Below are positions 5,857 through 12,776 of a stretch of DNA of 14,719 nt, one piece after another; position 1 is the first letter of the stretch; every line of letters begins with the position of its first letter. The notes beneath the pieces are model-generated. The model worked only from the letters and a program-made list of their open reading frames with translations. It searched no databases and was not told where the DNA came from. Source of the DNA: UCB2 sp964475735 (GTDB taxonomy: Bacteria; Chloroflexota; Dehalococcoidia; Tepidiformales; Tepidiformaceae); NCBI GenBank assembly GCA_964475735.1, contig CAYYYI010000060.1, positions 1-14,719 on the forward strand, given 5' to 3'. The translations under genes were made by a program, and so were the position numbers.

Positions 5857-6654
5857 CTACCGGCCGGAGAACTGCGGTTCGCGCTTTTGCACGAAGGCGA
5901 GGGCGGCGTTGCGGTGGTCCTCGGTGAGGCCACTGGCGATCATGTTCTCGGCCTCGCGCGTTAGCGAATCCGAGAAGGTGTTCGTGGCCCCGAAGGCGAA
6001 GTTGTCCTTGATGCGCCCAAAGGCGAGCGTGGGCCCGGCGGCGAGCCGGTGCGCGAGCGACATCGCGGCCTCCATCAGCTGGTCCTGGGGCACGACGCGG
6101 TTCACCAGGCCCAGCGCGAGAGCGTCTTCGGCGCCGAGAATGTCCGACATGAAGTAGAGCTCCTTCGCCTTCGCCGGTCCTATGAGCCGTTGGAGGAGCC
6201 ACGTGCCGCCGAAGTCGCCGCTGAAGCCGACCTTTGCGAAGGCTGTGGTGAACCGCGCCTGGTCGCTGGCGATGCGGAGGTCGGCGGCAAGGGCGACGCT
6301 GAGCCCGGCGCCCGCGGCCACGCCGTTCACGGCCGCGATGGTGGGCTTGGGCATCTCGTAGAGGAGGCGGGAGATCTCCTCCTGCTGGCGGAGGGTATCG
6401 ACCCGGCCCAGGAGGCCGCCGCCGGGGTTGCCGGCGTTGCCTTCGGCCATGGCCTTGACGTCGCCGCCGGCGCTGAACGCACGCCCGGCGCCCGTGATCA
6501 CGACGCAGCGGACTTCGGGGTCTTCGGCCAGTTCCTTGCCCGCGACGCACATGGTGTTGAGCAATTCAGGGTTCATGGCGTTGAGGGACTCGGGCCGGTT
6601 CATCGTCATCACGGCCACTGCCCCGTCGCGTTCGATGCGGACCACGTCCGTCAT
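5857..6654 (-). CDS. Enoyl-CoA hydratase/isomerase family protein (PaaG-like active site)
   Basis: A 265-residue crotonase-superfamily protein acting on acyl-CoA thioesters. The oxyanion-hole segments are RAFSAGGDVKAM (58-69) and VNGVAAGAGLSVALAADLRIAS (109-130). The two glutamates that make classical enoyl-CoA hydratases add water are replaced: the first position is S119 and the second F139. Instead D147, in GFSGDFGGTW, lies where PaaG-type isomerases carry their catalytic aspartate. So an isomerase (double-bond or epoxide/oxepin type) is more likely than a plain hydratase; this follows from alignment by eye. ATG at 6654 has GAGG seven bases upstream; the frame continues to 6690 but adds nothing family-like. 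A TACAAT at 6689-6694 could be a -10. It lies between the MFS exporter (63 bases upstream) and the acyl-CoA dehydrogenase on the same strand. Confidence 0.92.
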   Translation of the reverse strand: MTDVVRIERDGAVAVMTMNRPESLNAMNPELLNTMCVAGKELAEDPEVRCVVITGAGRAFSAGGDVKAMAEGNAGNPGGGLLGRVDTLRQQEEISRLLYEMPKPTIAAVNGVAAGAGLSVALAADLRIASDQARFTTAFAKVGFSGDFGGTWLLQRLIGPAKAKELYFMSDILGAEDALALGLVNRVVPQDQLMEAAMSLAHRLAAGPTLAFGRIKDNFAFGATNTFSDSLTREAENMIASGLTEDHRNAALAFVQKREPQFSGR

Positions 6655-6717
6655 GGCTTGCCTCACTGCTATCGGAAGTTCAGGGCGCATTGTAGCGCGC
6701 CGCCGCGCGGACCGCGC

Positions 6718-8076
6718 TCAGGCCCGGGAGGCCCGCCGCTGGCCTCCGAACACCTCGGGCTCGCGGATGAGCAGGCGGCCGCCGATCGCCGCCCCGACCA
6801 GGATGAGTCCGATCACTAGGTAGACCTTCTCGATCCCCAGCTGCCCGCCCGTGAACCCTCCCGCCAGCGGCCCCACCAGGAGCGCCATCGACTGCATGCT
6901 CGCGGCCAGGCCGAAGGCGCTGCCCTGCTTGCCGTCGGGAGCGCTGGCGGCGATGAGGGCGTTCGTGCCCGGCACCATCGCCCCCTGGAAGAGCCCGACC
7001 GCGCCGAAGAACGCCAAGAAGGCGGTGAATGAGCCCGCGAAGTAAAGCGGCAGGTAGAGCACCCCCGCCACCAGGGCCGCGCCCGTGACGGCGTTGCGGT
7101 AGCCCCAGCGCGCACCCAGCGGCCCCACGGAAAGCGCCGCGATCGTGCTCGTCAGCCCGATGATGCCGAAGACGAGGCCCGTGGCAGCCTCCTCCTTGAG
7201 GTGGAAGACGGCCCCCGGCACTACCAGCCGCACCCTCTCGGCGCCGCCCGCGGAGGTGGCGGCGAACTCATCGATGCTGATGGGCATCACGGGCCGGACG
7301 TAGGTGGTGCTCAACCAGAGGACGAAGAGGAAGAGCAGCATCACTATCACCTGGCGTTCGGAGATGACCATGCGCAGGTTGCCGATGATGCTGCCGCTGC
7401 CCTTGCCATGCCCCCCGCCTTCCCCGTCTTCGTCTGCGCGGGCGCCGGGGAAAGAGTCCCGCGGCTCGCGGACGAAGCTGTAGGCGAGTACGGCCGCGAT
7501 GCCGTAGAGCGAGGCGCAGAAGATGAAGGAGTTGCGAATGCCGAGCGTGGCGGCGGTGATGCCTCCGAGCACCGGCCCGAGCATGTTGGCCGTAAACTGT
7601 CCCGTTTGCAGCAGTCCGAGCGCGTAGCCGGCGCGTTCGCGGGGGGTGGTAGCGGCGACGAGGGCCGCGGCCGCCCCCATGGTCCCGGCGAAGGCGCCCA
7701 TCAGGAAGCGCAGCGCCACCAGCTGCCAGACGGCTTCGACCAACCCCATGATGCCGATGAGCACGCCCGCGCCCACGAGCGCGCGCACGAACATGAGCTT
7801 CCGCCCGAAGCGGTCGGAGAGCGCGCCCCAGATGGGGGCCGTCAGCGTGAGGGAAAGGCCGGTGGCGCTGGCCGTGAGGCCGGTGTAGTACGAGACCTTC
7901 GCCTTGTCGGTGACGCCGAGTTCCTGGATGTAGAAGGGCATGAAGGGGAAGACAAAGTTCGCCCCAAGCAGCCCGACGAAGACGCCGATCCAGATGAAGA
8001 CGAGGTTCCGCTTCCAGCTGTGGGGGGCGTAGCTACCGCCGCCGCCGGCCGGAACGGAAACCTCGCGGGCCGCCAT
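6718..8076 (-). CDS. MdtG-like MFS drug/proton antiporter (DHA1 family)
   Basis: A 452-residue inner-membrane protein with twelve hydrophobic segments, in two groups of six split by a charged glycine-rich cytoplasmic loop (DSFPGARADEDGEGG...). Motif A, GALSDRFGRK (84-93), lies between helices 2 and 3. Motif C of drug/H+ antiporters is seen in helix 5 (GPVLGGI). The opening WKRNLVFIWIGVFVG and PFMPFYIQELGV resemble MdtG-type exporters. The predicted role is proton-driven efflux of a small hydrophobic compound. The start is uncertain. ATG at 8076 is preferred because the upstream in-frame extension to 8169 is Arg/Pro-rich and unlike the family, and CATACT at 8100-8105 could be a -10 for the shorter form. 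The loop between helices 7 and 8 is longer than usual. It shares a strand with the DinB-like gene upstream and the CoA-ester genes downstream. Confidence 0.9.
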   Translation of the reverse strand: MAAREVSVPAGGGGSYAPHSWKRNLVFIWIGVFVGLLGANFVFPFMPFYIQELGVTDKAKVSYYTGLTASATGLSLTLTAPIWGALSDRFGRKLMFVRALVGAGVLIGIMGLVEAVWQLVALRFLMGAFAGTMGAAAALVAATTPRERAGYALGLLQTGQFTANMLGPVLGGITAATLGIRNSFIFCASLYGIAAVLAYSFVREPRDSFPGARADEDGEGGGHGKGSGSIIGNLRMVISERQVIVMLLFLFVLWLSTTYVRPVMPISIDEFAATSAGGAERVRLVVPGAVFHLKEEAATGLVFGIIGLTSTIAALSVGPLGARWGYRNAVTGAALVAGVLYLPLYFAGSFTAFLAFFGAVGLFQGAMVPGTNALIAASAPDGKQGSAFGLAASMQSMALLVGPLAGGFTGGQLGIEKVYLVIGLILVGAAIGGRLLIREPEVFGGQRRASRA

Positions 8077-8181
8077 CAGGCCATCCCGCCGGGCGCGAGA
8101 GTATGCGTTCTGAGAGGGAGGAGCACGAGGCGCAGTCCGGGGAAGGGGCTTTGGCCATCTTCGCAGCATCCCCGGCTTGGG

Positions 8182-8658
8182 TCACGGCGCGGACCGCCAG
8201 CGCGCAACCTGCTCCGCGTGCTCTTCGGCGTGCGTGGCGTGGTGCTCGACGAGCCGCATGAGGGTGACCGGGCCCCAGAAAGGGTGGCGCCCGGCCCGCT
8301 GCCATGTGGCGGCGTCACACTGTTGCAGGAGCTCGGCGTTCGCCCAGCGCGCCTGCTGGAAGAGGCCGATAGCAAACTCGGGGTCGCGCCAGAGGTAGTG
8401 AAGCCGCCGCTTCCAGAGTTCCTGATCGAACGCGGGCAGGGCGGGCTCATCCTCGGCTATCACGAGGCGAAACTGCACTGAAGCCACCATCTCGGAGTCG
8501 GCCAGGTGCATCACCACGTCGCGGATCGACCAGTCGCTGCCCTTTGGGCGGCGGTTGAGCGCACCGGCGTCGAGGTCGGCCATGGCCTCGCGCACAAGCG
8601 TGGGCCCTTTCGTGAAGCGTTCGAAGGCGCTGCTGATGTCCCGGGGGATGGATGGCAC
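8182..8658 (-). CDS. DinB-like (DinB_2) metal-binding helical-bundle protein
   Basis: A 158-residue DinB-superfamily protein, distinct in sequence from the one at 1584-2063. The N-terminal half has GSDWSIRDVVMHLADSE (40-56), giving H51. The C-terminal half has VEHHATHAEEHAEQV, giving H143 and H147; these make the usual three-histidine metal site. Family members are thiol S-transferases, maleylpyruvate-isomerase-like enzymes or damage-induced proteins of unknown role. The start is GTG at 8658. No strong ribosome site is seen. The gene is read away from dnaJ, 89 bases apart, and heads a same-strand series with the MFS exporter, whose likely start lies 105 bases downstream of its stop. No substrate can be assigned. 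Confidence 0.88.
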   Translation of the reverse strand: MPSIPRDISSAFERFTKGPTLVREAMADLDAGALNRRPKGSDWSIRDVVMHLADSEMVASVQFRLVIAEDEPALPAFDQELWKRRLHYLWRDPEFAIGLFQQARWANAELLQQCDAATWQRAGRHPFWGPVTLMRLVEHHATHAEEHAEQVARWRSAP

Positions 8659-8716
8659 GGCGGTTCCGCTGGTGGATTCTGGGTTCTTCCCGCCTGATTG
8701 TCGAACGGGCGCGGCC

Positions 8717-8743
8717 TTAGCACTCGGTTTGCTAAACTGCTAG
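8717..8743 (+). promoter_or_regulatory. Degenerate CIRCE-like (HrcA) operator of dnaJ
   Basis: The left arm TTAGCACTC (8717-8725) is a perfect match to the first half of the CIRCE consensus TTAGCACTC-N9-GAGTGCTAA. After exactly nine bases the right arm AACTGCTAG (8735-8743) matches six of nine. CIRCE is the operator of the heat-shock repressor HrcA, normally before groESL or dnaK operons, so its presence before a dnaJ start is sensible. The arm mismatches leave room for chance. Confidence 0.55.
8730..8738 (+). promoter_or_regulatory. Extended -10 promoter of dnaJ with almost no leader
   Basis: TGCTAAACT has the extended -10 form (TG, one base, TAAACT). Transcription would begin near 8745, leaving a leader of about three bases before ATG 8748. 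This agrees with the absence of any Shine-Dalgarno sequence before the ATG. No -35 is evident. Confidence 0.45.
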
Positions 8744-8747
8744 CAGT
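8736..8747 (+). promoter_or_regulatory. Perfect 12-bp palindrome abutting the dnaJ start codon
   Basis: ACTGCTAGCAGT is its own reverse complement and ends directly at ATG 8748. It overlaps the right arm of the CIRCE-like element and the predicted transcript start. It could be a separate operator or the true dyad of this site. Confidence 0.5.
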
Positions 8748-9740
8748 ATGCCCGCTCCACAAGCCGACTACTACGAACTGCTCGGGGTCGAGAAGAACGC
8801 CTCGTCCCAGGACTTGAAGAAGGCCTACCGCAAGCTCGCCATGGAGTTCCACCCCGACCGGAACTCATCGGAAGATGCCACGGAGCGCTTCAAGGAGATC
8901 AACCGCGCCTACGAAGTGCTCTCCGACCCCGAGAAGCGCCAGCGGTACGACCGCTTCGGCCATGCGGGGGTCGATGGCTCGGCTGGCGGCCCCTCGGGCT
9001 TCGAGGGGTTCTCGACCTTCGAAGGGTTCGGCGACATCTTCGATGCCTTCTTCGGCGGAGGGGCGCGCGGTGGACGCCGCCGGCGCGGGCCGGCCCGGGG
9101 CGCGGACCTTCGCTACAACCTGCGCCTCACCTTCGAAGAGGCGGTCTTCGGGGTGGAGAAGGAGATTGAGTTCGCGCGGCAGGAACGCTGCAGCGGCTGC
9201 TCTGGTTCGGGCGCGGCGCCGGGGACAGAGCCGTCTGTGTGCCCGGAGTGTAACGGTGCGGGCGAAATCCGCCGCGCCCAGCAGAGCGTCTTCGGGCAGT
9301 TCGTGAACGTCTCCGCCTGCGGCCGCTGCCAGGGCGAAGGGCGCATCATCACCAGCCCCTGCGTGCAGTGCCGCGGCACNNNNNNNNNNNNNNNNNNNNN
9401 NNNNNNNNNNNNNNNNNNNNNNNNNNNNNNNNNNNNNNNNNNNNNNNNNNNNNNNNNNNNNNNNNNNNNNNNNNNNNNNCTCGATGGCGAGATGGAGATG
9501 GAGATCCCGGCCGGCACGCAGAGTGGCGAGGACTTCATCCTGCGCGGCAAGGGGGTGCCCCACCTCCGTGCCCACGGCCGCGGCGACATGGTCGTGCGGG
9601 TCGTCGTCGTCGTTCCGGAAGAGTTGACGGACGGCCAGCGCGCGCTCCTGGAACAGCTTGCCGAGACGATGGGCACGCCCACGCTGCCGAAGAAGACAAA
9701 GGGCTTCTTTGAACGGCTCCGCGACGCGGTCGCCGGCTGA
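8748..9740 (+). CDS. dnaJ: Chaperone DnaJ (Hsp40), interrupted by an assembly gap
   Basis: DnaJ is the co-chaperone that delivers unfolded protein to DnaK and stimulates its ATPase. The J domain (6-70) has HPD at 35-37. A Gly/Phe-rich linker follows (about 71-118), with many GF repeats. The zinc region starts with CSGCSGSG (148-155), CPECNGAG (165-172), CGRCQGEG (191-198) and CVQCRG (205-210). The frame then enters 100 N (9380-9479) and resumes in the same frame at LDGEMEMEIPAGTQSGEDFILRGKGVPHL, which is the second peptide-binding domain. The first peptide-binding domain lies almost wholly in the gap. The stop is TGA 9738-9740, 13 bases before prmA. No grpE, dnaK or hrcA lies in the window. 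The start ATG at 8748 has no ribosome site but fits a near-leaderless promoter with a CIRCE-like operator. Confidence 0.96.
   Translation: MPAPQADYYELLGVEKNASSQDLKKAYRKLAMEFHPDRNSSEDATERFKEINRAYEVLSDPEKRQRYDRFGHAGVDGSAGGPSGFEGFSTFEGFGDIFDAFFGGGARGGRRRRGPARGADLRYNLRLTFEEAVFGVEKEIEFARQERCSGCSGSGAAPGTEPSVCPECNGAGEIRRAQQSVFGQFVNVSACGRCQGEGRIITSPCVQCRGXXXXXXXXXXXXXXXXXXXXXXXXXXXXXXXXXXLDGEMEMEIPAGTQSGEDFILRGKGVPHLRAHGRGDMVVRVVVVVPEELTDGQRALLEQLAETMGTPTLPKKTKGFFERLRDAVAG
9380..9479. other. Assembly gap (100 N)
   Basis: Exactly 100 N, a conventional placeholder length, falls inside dnaJ. In E. coli DnaJ about 80 residues separate the fourth CxxCxG cysteines from the equivalent of LDGEMEMEIP, whereas 34 unknown codons fit here. 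The real gap is therefore probably near 245 bases. Confidence 0.9.
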
Positions 9741-9753
9741 GCCGCCCCTTCCC

Positions 9754-10647
9754 GTGAGCGGCCTCTGGTTCGAAATCACCGCCCGCGTGCCTCCCGCCCA
9801 GGCGGAGGCGGTGAGCGCCGTGATGCGCGACATCGCCCCCGGCGGGATCACGGTCGAGGAGCCGATCGACATCCTCGGCCCGGAAATGGGCTACCGCGTG
9901 CGGCCGGGCGAGCCGCTGCTGGTGCGGGCCTACCTCCCCGGCTCCGAGCTCGGCGCCGTCCTTACCGAAGAGCTGCGCCGGGCGATGGAGGCGTTCCCCG
10001 CCGTCGAGCTGATCGCGAAACCCATTTACCAGCAGGACTGGGCCGTTAGCTGGCGGGAGTTCTTTGGCGTCGTCGACTACGGGGGGCGGATCCTGATCGT
10101 GCCAACGTGGATCGAGCACGAGGCTGCGCCGGGACAGATCGCCATCCGGCTCGACCCAGGGCAGGCTTTCGGCACGGGCCACCACGAAACCACGCGCCTC
10201 TGCCTGGCCGCGCTCGAAGACGCGATTGCGCCTGGCATGGCCGTGCTCGACGTGGGCACCGGCTCGGGGGTGCTGGCGATTGCGGCCGTGCGGCTCGGCG
10301 CAGCCACCGTGGAAGCGATCGACATCGACCCCATCGCCGCCGAGGTGGCCCGCGCCAACTGCGACGCCAACGGCATCGGGGGCGAAGTGCACATCAGCGC
10401 GGGCGTGCTGGAAGCGTCGCACCCGGGCCGCTACGACGTGGTGGTGGCCAACATCAGCACCCCGGCGAACACCGCTCTCGCGGCCGTGTTCGGGACCGTG
10501 GTGCGTCCCGGAGGGCGGCTCATCCTCAGCGGCATCCTTGCGCCGGATGCGGCCGCCGTGCGCGCGGAGATGGCAAAGCACGGGCTGGCGATCGCCGCCA
10601 TGCGCCACGAACGGGACTGGTGCCTGCTGGAGTTTGTCCGCTCCTGA
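9754..10647 (+). CDS. prmA: Ribosomal protein L11 methyltransferase PrmA
   Basis: PrmA trimethylates ribosomal protein L11 with S-adenosylmethionine. The protein has 297 residues, the family size. The N-terminal substrate-recognition domain (about 1-100) ends in the typical DWAVSWREFF segment (96-104). The linker has LDPGQAFGTGHHETT (133-147), where most relatives have GTGTHPTT. The Rossmann domain has SAM motif I VLDVGTGSGVLAIAA (164-178), the acidic IDIDP (189-193), and VVVANIS (229-235), the counterpart of the NILA active-site loop. GTG at 9754 is chosen because family-like sequence begins there, and the longer frame to 9658 overlaps dnaJ. It follows dnaJ by 13 bases, the dnaJ-prmA order seen in many Gram-positive and related genomes. 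The rsmE gene often found next is absent. Its stop is nine bases from that of purF on the opposite strand. Confidence 0.93.
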   Translation: MSGLWFEITARVPPAQAEAVSAVMRDIAPGGITVEEPIDILGPEMGYRVRPGEPLLVRAYLPGSELGAVLTEELRRAMEAFPAVELIAKPIYQQDWAVSWREFFGVVDYGGRILIVPTWIEHEAAPGQIAIRLDPGQAFGTGHHETTRLCLAALEDAIAPGMAVLDVGTGSGVLAIAAVRLGAATVEAIDIDPIAAEVARANCDANGIGGEVHISAGVLEASHPGRYDVVVANISTPANTALAAVFGTVVRPGGRLILSGILAPDAAAVRAEMAKHGLAIAAMRHERDWCLLEFVRS

Positions 10648-10656
10648 GGGCGGAGG

Positions 10657-12117
10657 CTACGGCCCGCCCGCGTAGTGCAGGCTATCGATTGCGCCCACGG
10701 GCCGGCGCGCGACCTCGAGGCGGGCCATCTGCATCTGCACGTCGATGGGGTAGACGCCGGTGAAGCAGGCGTTGCAGTGGCTCTCTTCGGGCTCGCCGAT
10801 GGCCAGCATGAGGCCCTCGAGGCTCAGGAAGCCCAGCGAGTCGGCGCCGATGTGTTCGCGGATCTCCTCGACGGTCTTGTTGGCGGCGATGAGCTCCCAC
10901 TTCGTCGCCAGGTCCACGCCGAAGAAGCAGGGCGAAACCATGGGAGGGGCCGTGATGCGCATGTGGATCTCTTTCGCCCCCGCGCGCCGGATGAGAGAGA
11001 CGAGCCGCGGCGTGGTCGTGCCCCGCACTATGCTGTCGTCGACGACCACCACGCGCTTGCCGTGGAGGACGTCCTTGAGGGCGTTGAACTTGAGGCTCAC
11101 GCCCGCCTCGCGGATGCGCTGGTCGGGCTGAATGAAGGTGCGGCCCACGTAGCGGTTCTGCACCAGCCCTTCGCGGAAGGGGATGCCCGCTTCGGCGGCG
11201 TAGCCAATCGCGGCCGGGATGGCGGAAAGCGGCACGCCGATGACGATGTCGGCCTCGACGGGGTACTCGCGGGCCAGCTGCGCGCCCATCTCTTCGCGGA
11301 TTGGGTAAACAAGCCGCCCCGACAGGCGGCTATCGGGGCGGGCGAAGTAGATGTATTCGAAGGTGCAGCCGGCGAGCTTCCGGGCCGGCTGAACGGGGAA
11401 GAAGCTGCGCATGCCCGTGGCGTCGATCTGCACGACCTCGCCGGGGGCCACCTCGCGCTCCAGCTCGATGCCGAGGTGCTCCAGGGCGCAGGACTCGGAA
11501 GCGACCACCCAGCCGCCATCGACGCGGCCCAGGCAGAGCGGCCGCACGCCCATGGGATCGCGTACGGCGAAGAGGGCGTCTTTCGTCATGATGGTCAGGC
11601 TGTAGGCGCCTTCGATTCGCCGCATCACGTAGTGGAAGCGCTCTTCCCACGTACCGGCCGGAGCAAGCGTGAGGAGGTGGGCGATGAGCTCGGAATCGGC
11701 GCTCGACTCCACCGCCACACCCTGGGCGAGCAGGTCCTCGCGAAGAACGTCGGCGTTGGTGAGGTTCCCGTTGTGGGCGAGGGCGATGGGGGCGCCGGTC
11801 CTGGTGTCGTGGACCACTACGGGCTGGGCGTTGCAGGCGAGCGAGCCGCCGGCGGTGCTGTAGCGCGTATGGCCGATGGCGATGTGGCCGCGGAGGAAGG
11901 CGAGGTCCTCTTCGTCGAAGACCTGGGAGACCAGCCCCATGCCGGTGCGCAGATTGAAGTCCGTGGTGCCGTCGCTGGTGGCGATGCCCGCGCTTTCCTG
12001 GCCGCGGTGCTGAAGGGCATAGAGGCCGTAGAACGTGAGCCTTGCGACATCCTCACCGGGGCCATAGACCCCGAAAACACCACAGGCTTCGCGCGGGTTG
12101 TCACTGCCGGGGATCAA
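10657..12117 (-). CDS. purF: Amidophosphoribosyltransferase PurF (4Fe-4S type)
   Basis: PurF makes 5-phosphoribosylamine from PRPP and glutamine, the first committed step of purine synthesis. The protein has 486 residues. An 11-residue propeptide precedes C12 (A-CGVFGVYG), the catalytic nucleophile exposed by self-cleavage in the class with propeptides. The glutaminase half continues with YALQHRGQESAGI, GHTRYSTAG and AHNGNLTN. The phosphoribosyltransferase half has the PRPP motif VVVVDDSIVRGTT (356-368). C251, C397, C448 and C451 (CNAC) match the four ligands of the B. subtilis 4Fe-4S cluster, which makes the enzyme oxygen-labile. The start is TTG at 12117, with GGAGGG 11 bases upstream (12129-12134). 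This start gives the right propeptide length, and no other start lies between. No other pur gene is nearby. It has its own likely promoter at 12159-12188, although the acetyltransferase gene upstream is on the same strand. Confidence 0.97.
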   Translation of the reverse strand: MIPGSDNPREACGVFGVYGPGEDVARLTFYGLYALQHRGQESAGIATSDGTTDFNLRTGMGLVSQVFDEEDLAFLRGHIAIGHTRYSTAGGSLACNAQPVVVHDTRTGAPIALAHNGNLTNADVLREDLLAQGVAVESSADSELIAHLLTLAPAGTWEERFHYVMRRIEGAYSLTIMTKDALFAVRDPMGVRPLCLGRVDGGWVVASESCALEHLGIELEREVAPGEVVQIDATGMRSFFPVQPARKLAGCTFEYIYFARPDSRLSGRLVYPIREEMGAQLAREYPVEADIVIGVPLSAIPAAIGYAAEAGIPFREGLVQNRYVGRTFIQPDQRIREAGVSLKFNALKDVLHGKRVVVVDDSIVRGTTTPRLVSLIRRAGAKEIHMRITAPPMVSPCFFGVDLATKWELIAANKTVEEIREHIGADSLGFLSLEGLMLAIGEPEESHCNACFTGVYPIDVQMQMARLEVARRPVGAIDSLHYAGGP

Positions 12118-12128
12118 AGAGTGGGGCG

Positions 12129-12134
12129 CCCTCC
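12129..12134 (-). promoter_or_regulatory. Ribosome binding site for the purF TTG start
   Basis: GGAGGG on the minus strand lies 11 bases before TTG at 12117. It overlaps an 8-bp palindrome GGGCGCCC (12124-12131). It is the only good ribosome site in the region, and the TTG gives the expected propeptide before the catalytic Cys12. Confidence 0.55.
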
Positions 12135-12158
12135 GGTGGAGACGTTCTCGGCTCCCTC

Positions 12159-12188
12159 AGTATATCGGGCGGTTTCCTGCCACGCCAA
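12159..12188 (-). promoter_or_regulatory. Sigma-70-like promoter of purF
   Basis: On the minus strand TTGGCG (12183-12188) is followed after 18 bases by TATACT (12159-12164), which matches five of six -10 positions. Transcription would start near 12152, giving a leader of about 35 bases before the TTG start. No purine riboswitch-like or PurR-like element is recognised. Confidence 0.5.
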
Positions 12189-12214
12189 AGTTAAGGCTCG
12201 GTGAACGGCGTTTT

Positions 12215-12742
12215 CTACCCTTCGGCGTGCTCCGGGCCCGGGCGCATCACCTGCATGTAGGTCGTGCTTAGCCGCCGCCCGAACTTCAGCCCGGTCTCCC
12301 TCAGGGCGCCCACGACCTCGAAGCCGAGCGACCGGTGCAACTCGATGCTCACCTCGTTCTCCGAGCTGATGGTCGCCACAACCGTGTGCATCCCCATGCG
12401 CCACGCTTCGTCAAGGAGGTCGCCGAGCAGGCGTCTGCCGAGCCCCTTCCCGCGCCAGCTGGCGTCGATGTAGATGGTGTCCTCGCGCGTGAAGCGCCAG
12501 CCGGACTTCTGGCTCATTTTCGAAAGGGTGGCGAACCCCACCACCTGCCCGTGCGCCTCGGCCACGAGCAGCGGGGAGAGCGAGTCGTGCTCGGCGAACC
12601 AGGCGAGGCGCTTCTCCATCGGCCACGGCTCTTCGTCCCAGGTGGCGGCGCCGTTCAGCACCTCGTGGTTGTAGATTCGCTGGATCGCCTCGAGGTCGGC
12701 CTCGCGGGCAAAGCGAACGGAGACATCGGCCGCGACTGTCAT
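12215..12742 (-). CDS. GNAT N-acetyltransferase, phosphinothricin acetyltransferase-like
   Basis: A 175-residue acetyl-CoA-dependent N-acetyltransferase of the GNAT fold. The layout matches the Pat/Bar type: VRFAREADLEAIQRIYNHEV (9-28), DEEPW (36-40), LLVAEAHGQVVGFATL (58-73), the acetyl-CoA pyrophosphate loop WRGKGLGRRLL (96-106), ISSENEVSIELHRSLGF (125-141) and GLKFGRRLS (151-159). Pat enzymes acetylate phosphinothricin, but most close homologues in ordinary bacteria act on methionine sulfone/sulfoximine or unknown amines, so resistance should not be assumed. ATG at 12742 has no ribosome site. CACAAT lies exactly six bases upstream (12749-12754), again a leaderless arrangement. It begins 34 bases after the stop of the PEP-utilising gene on the same strand. 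Confidence 0.92.
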   Translation of the reverse strand: MTVAADVSVRFAREADLEAIQRIYNHEVLNGAATWDEEPWPMEKRLAWFAEHDSLSPLLVAEAHGQVVGFATLSKMSQKSGWRFTREDTIYIDASWRGKGLGRRLLGDLLDEAWRMGMHTVVATISSENEVSIELHRSLGFEVVGALRETGLKFGRRLSTTYMQVMRPGPEHAEG

Positions 12743-12748
12743 GGCGCC

Positions 12749-12754
12749 ATTGTG
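12749..12754 (-). promoter_or_regulatory. -10-like CACAAT at leaderless distance from the acetyltransferase ATG
   Basis: The minus strand reads CACAAT-GGCGCC-ATG. The six-base spacing equals that of TACAAT-GCGCCG-ATG at the DinB-like gene near 2063. The -10 match is only four of six and no -35 is visible. Confidence 0.25.
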
Positions 12755-12776
12755 CGCTGCCCGTGTTTCGGCGCCG

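Noticed and set aside
6698..6717. GC-rich inverted repeats (GCGCGG-T-CCGCGC) after the MFS stop as a terminator
   Set aside because: No U-tract follows, the dyad centre is one base, and alternating GC runs of this kind arise often at this base composition.
7201..8481. Plus-strand open frame of 426 codons over the MFS exporter and DinB-like gene
   Set aside because: Composition is acidic/His-rich shadow coding, opposite a twelve-helix transporter.
10675..12204. Plus-strand open frame of 509 codons over purF
   Set aside because: PurF on the minus strand has every catalytic and cluster residue. The plus-strand product is His/Gly/Ala-rich shadow sequence.
12215..12742. Calling the acetyltransferase a herbicide-resistance gene
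   Set aside because: Pat-like GNAT proteins are widespread in bacteria and most act on other amines. Sequence alone does not show phosphinothricin activity.
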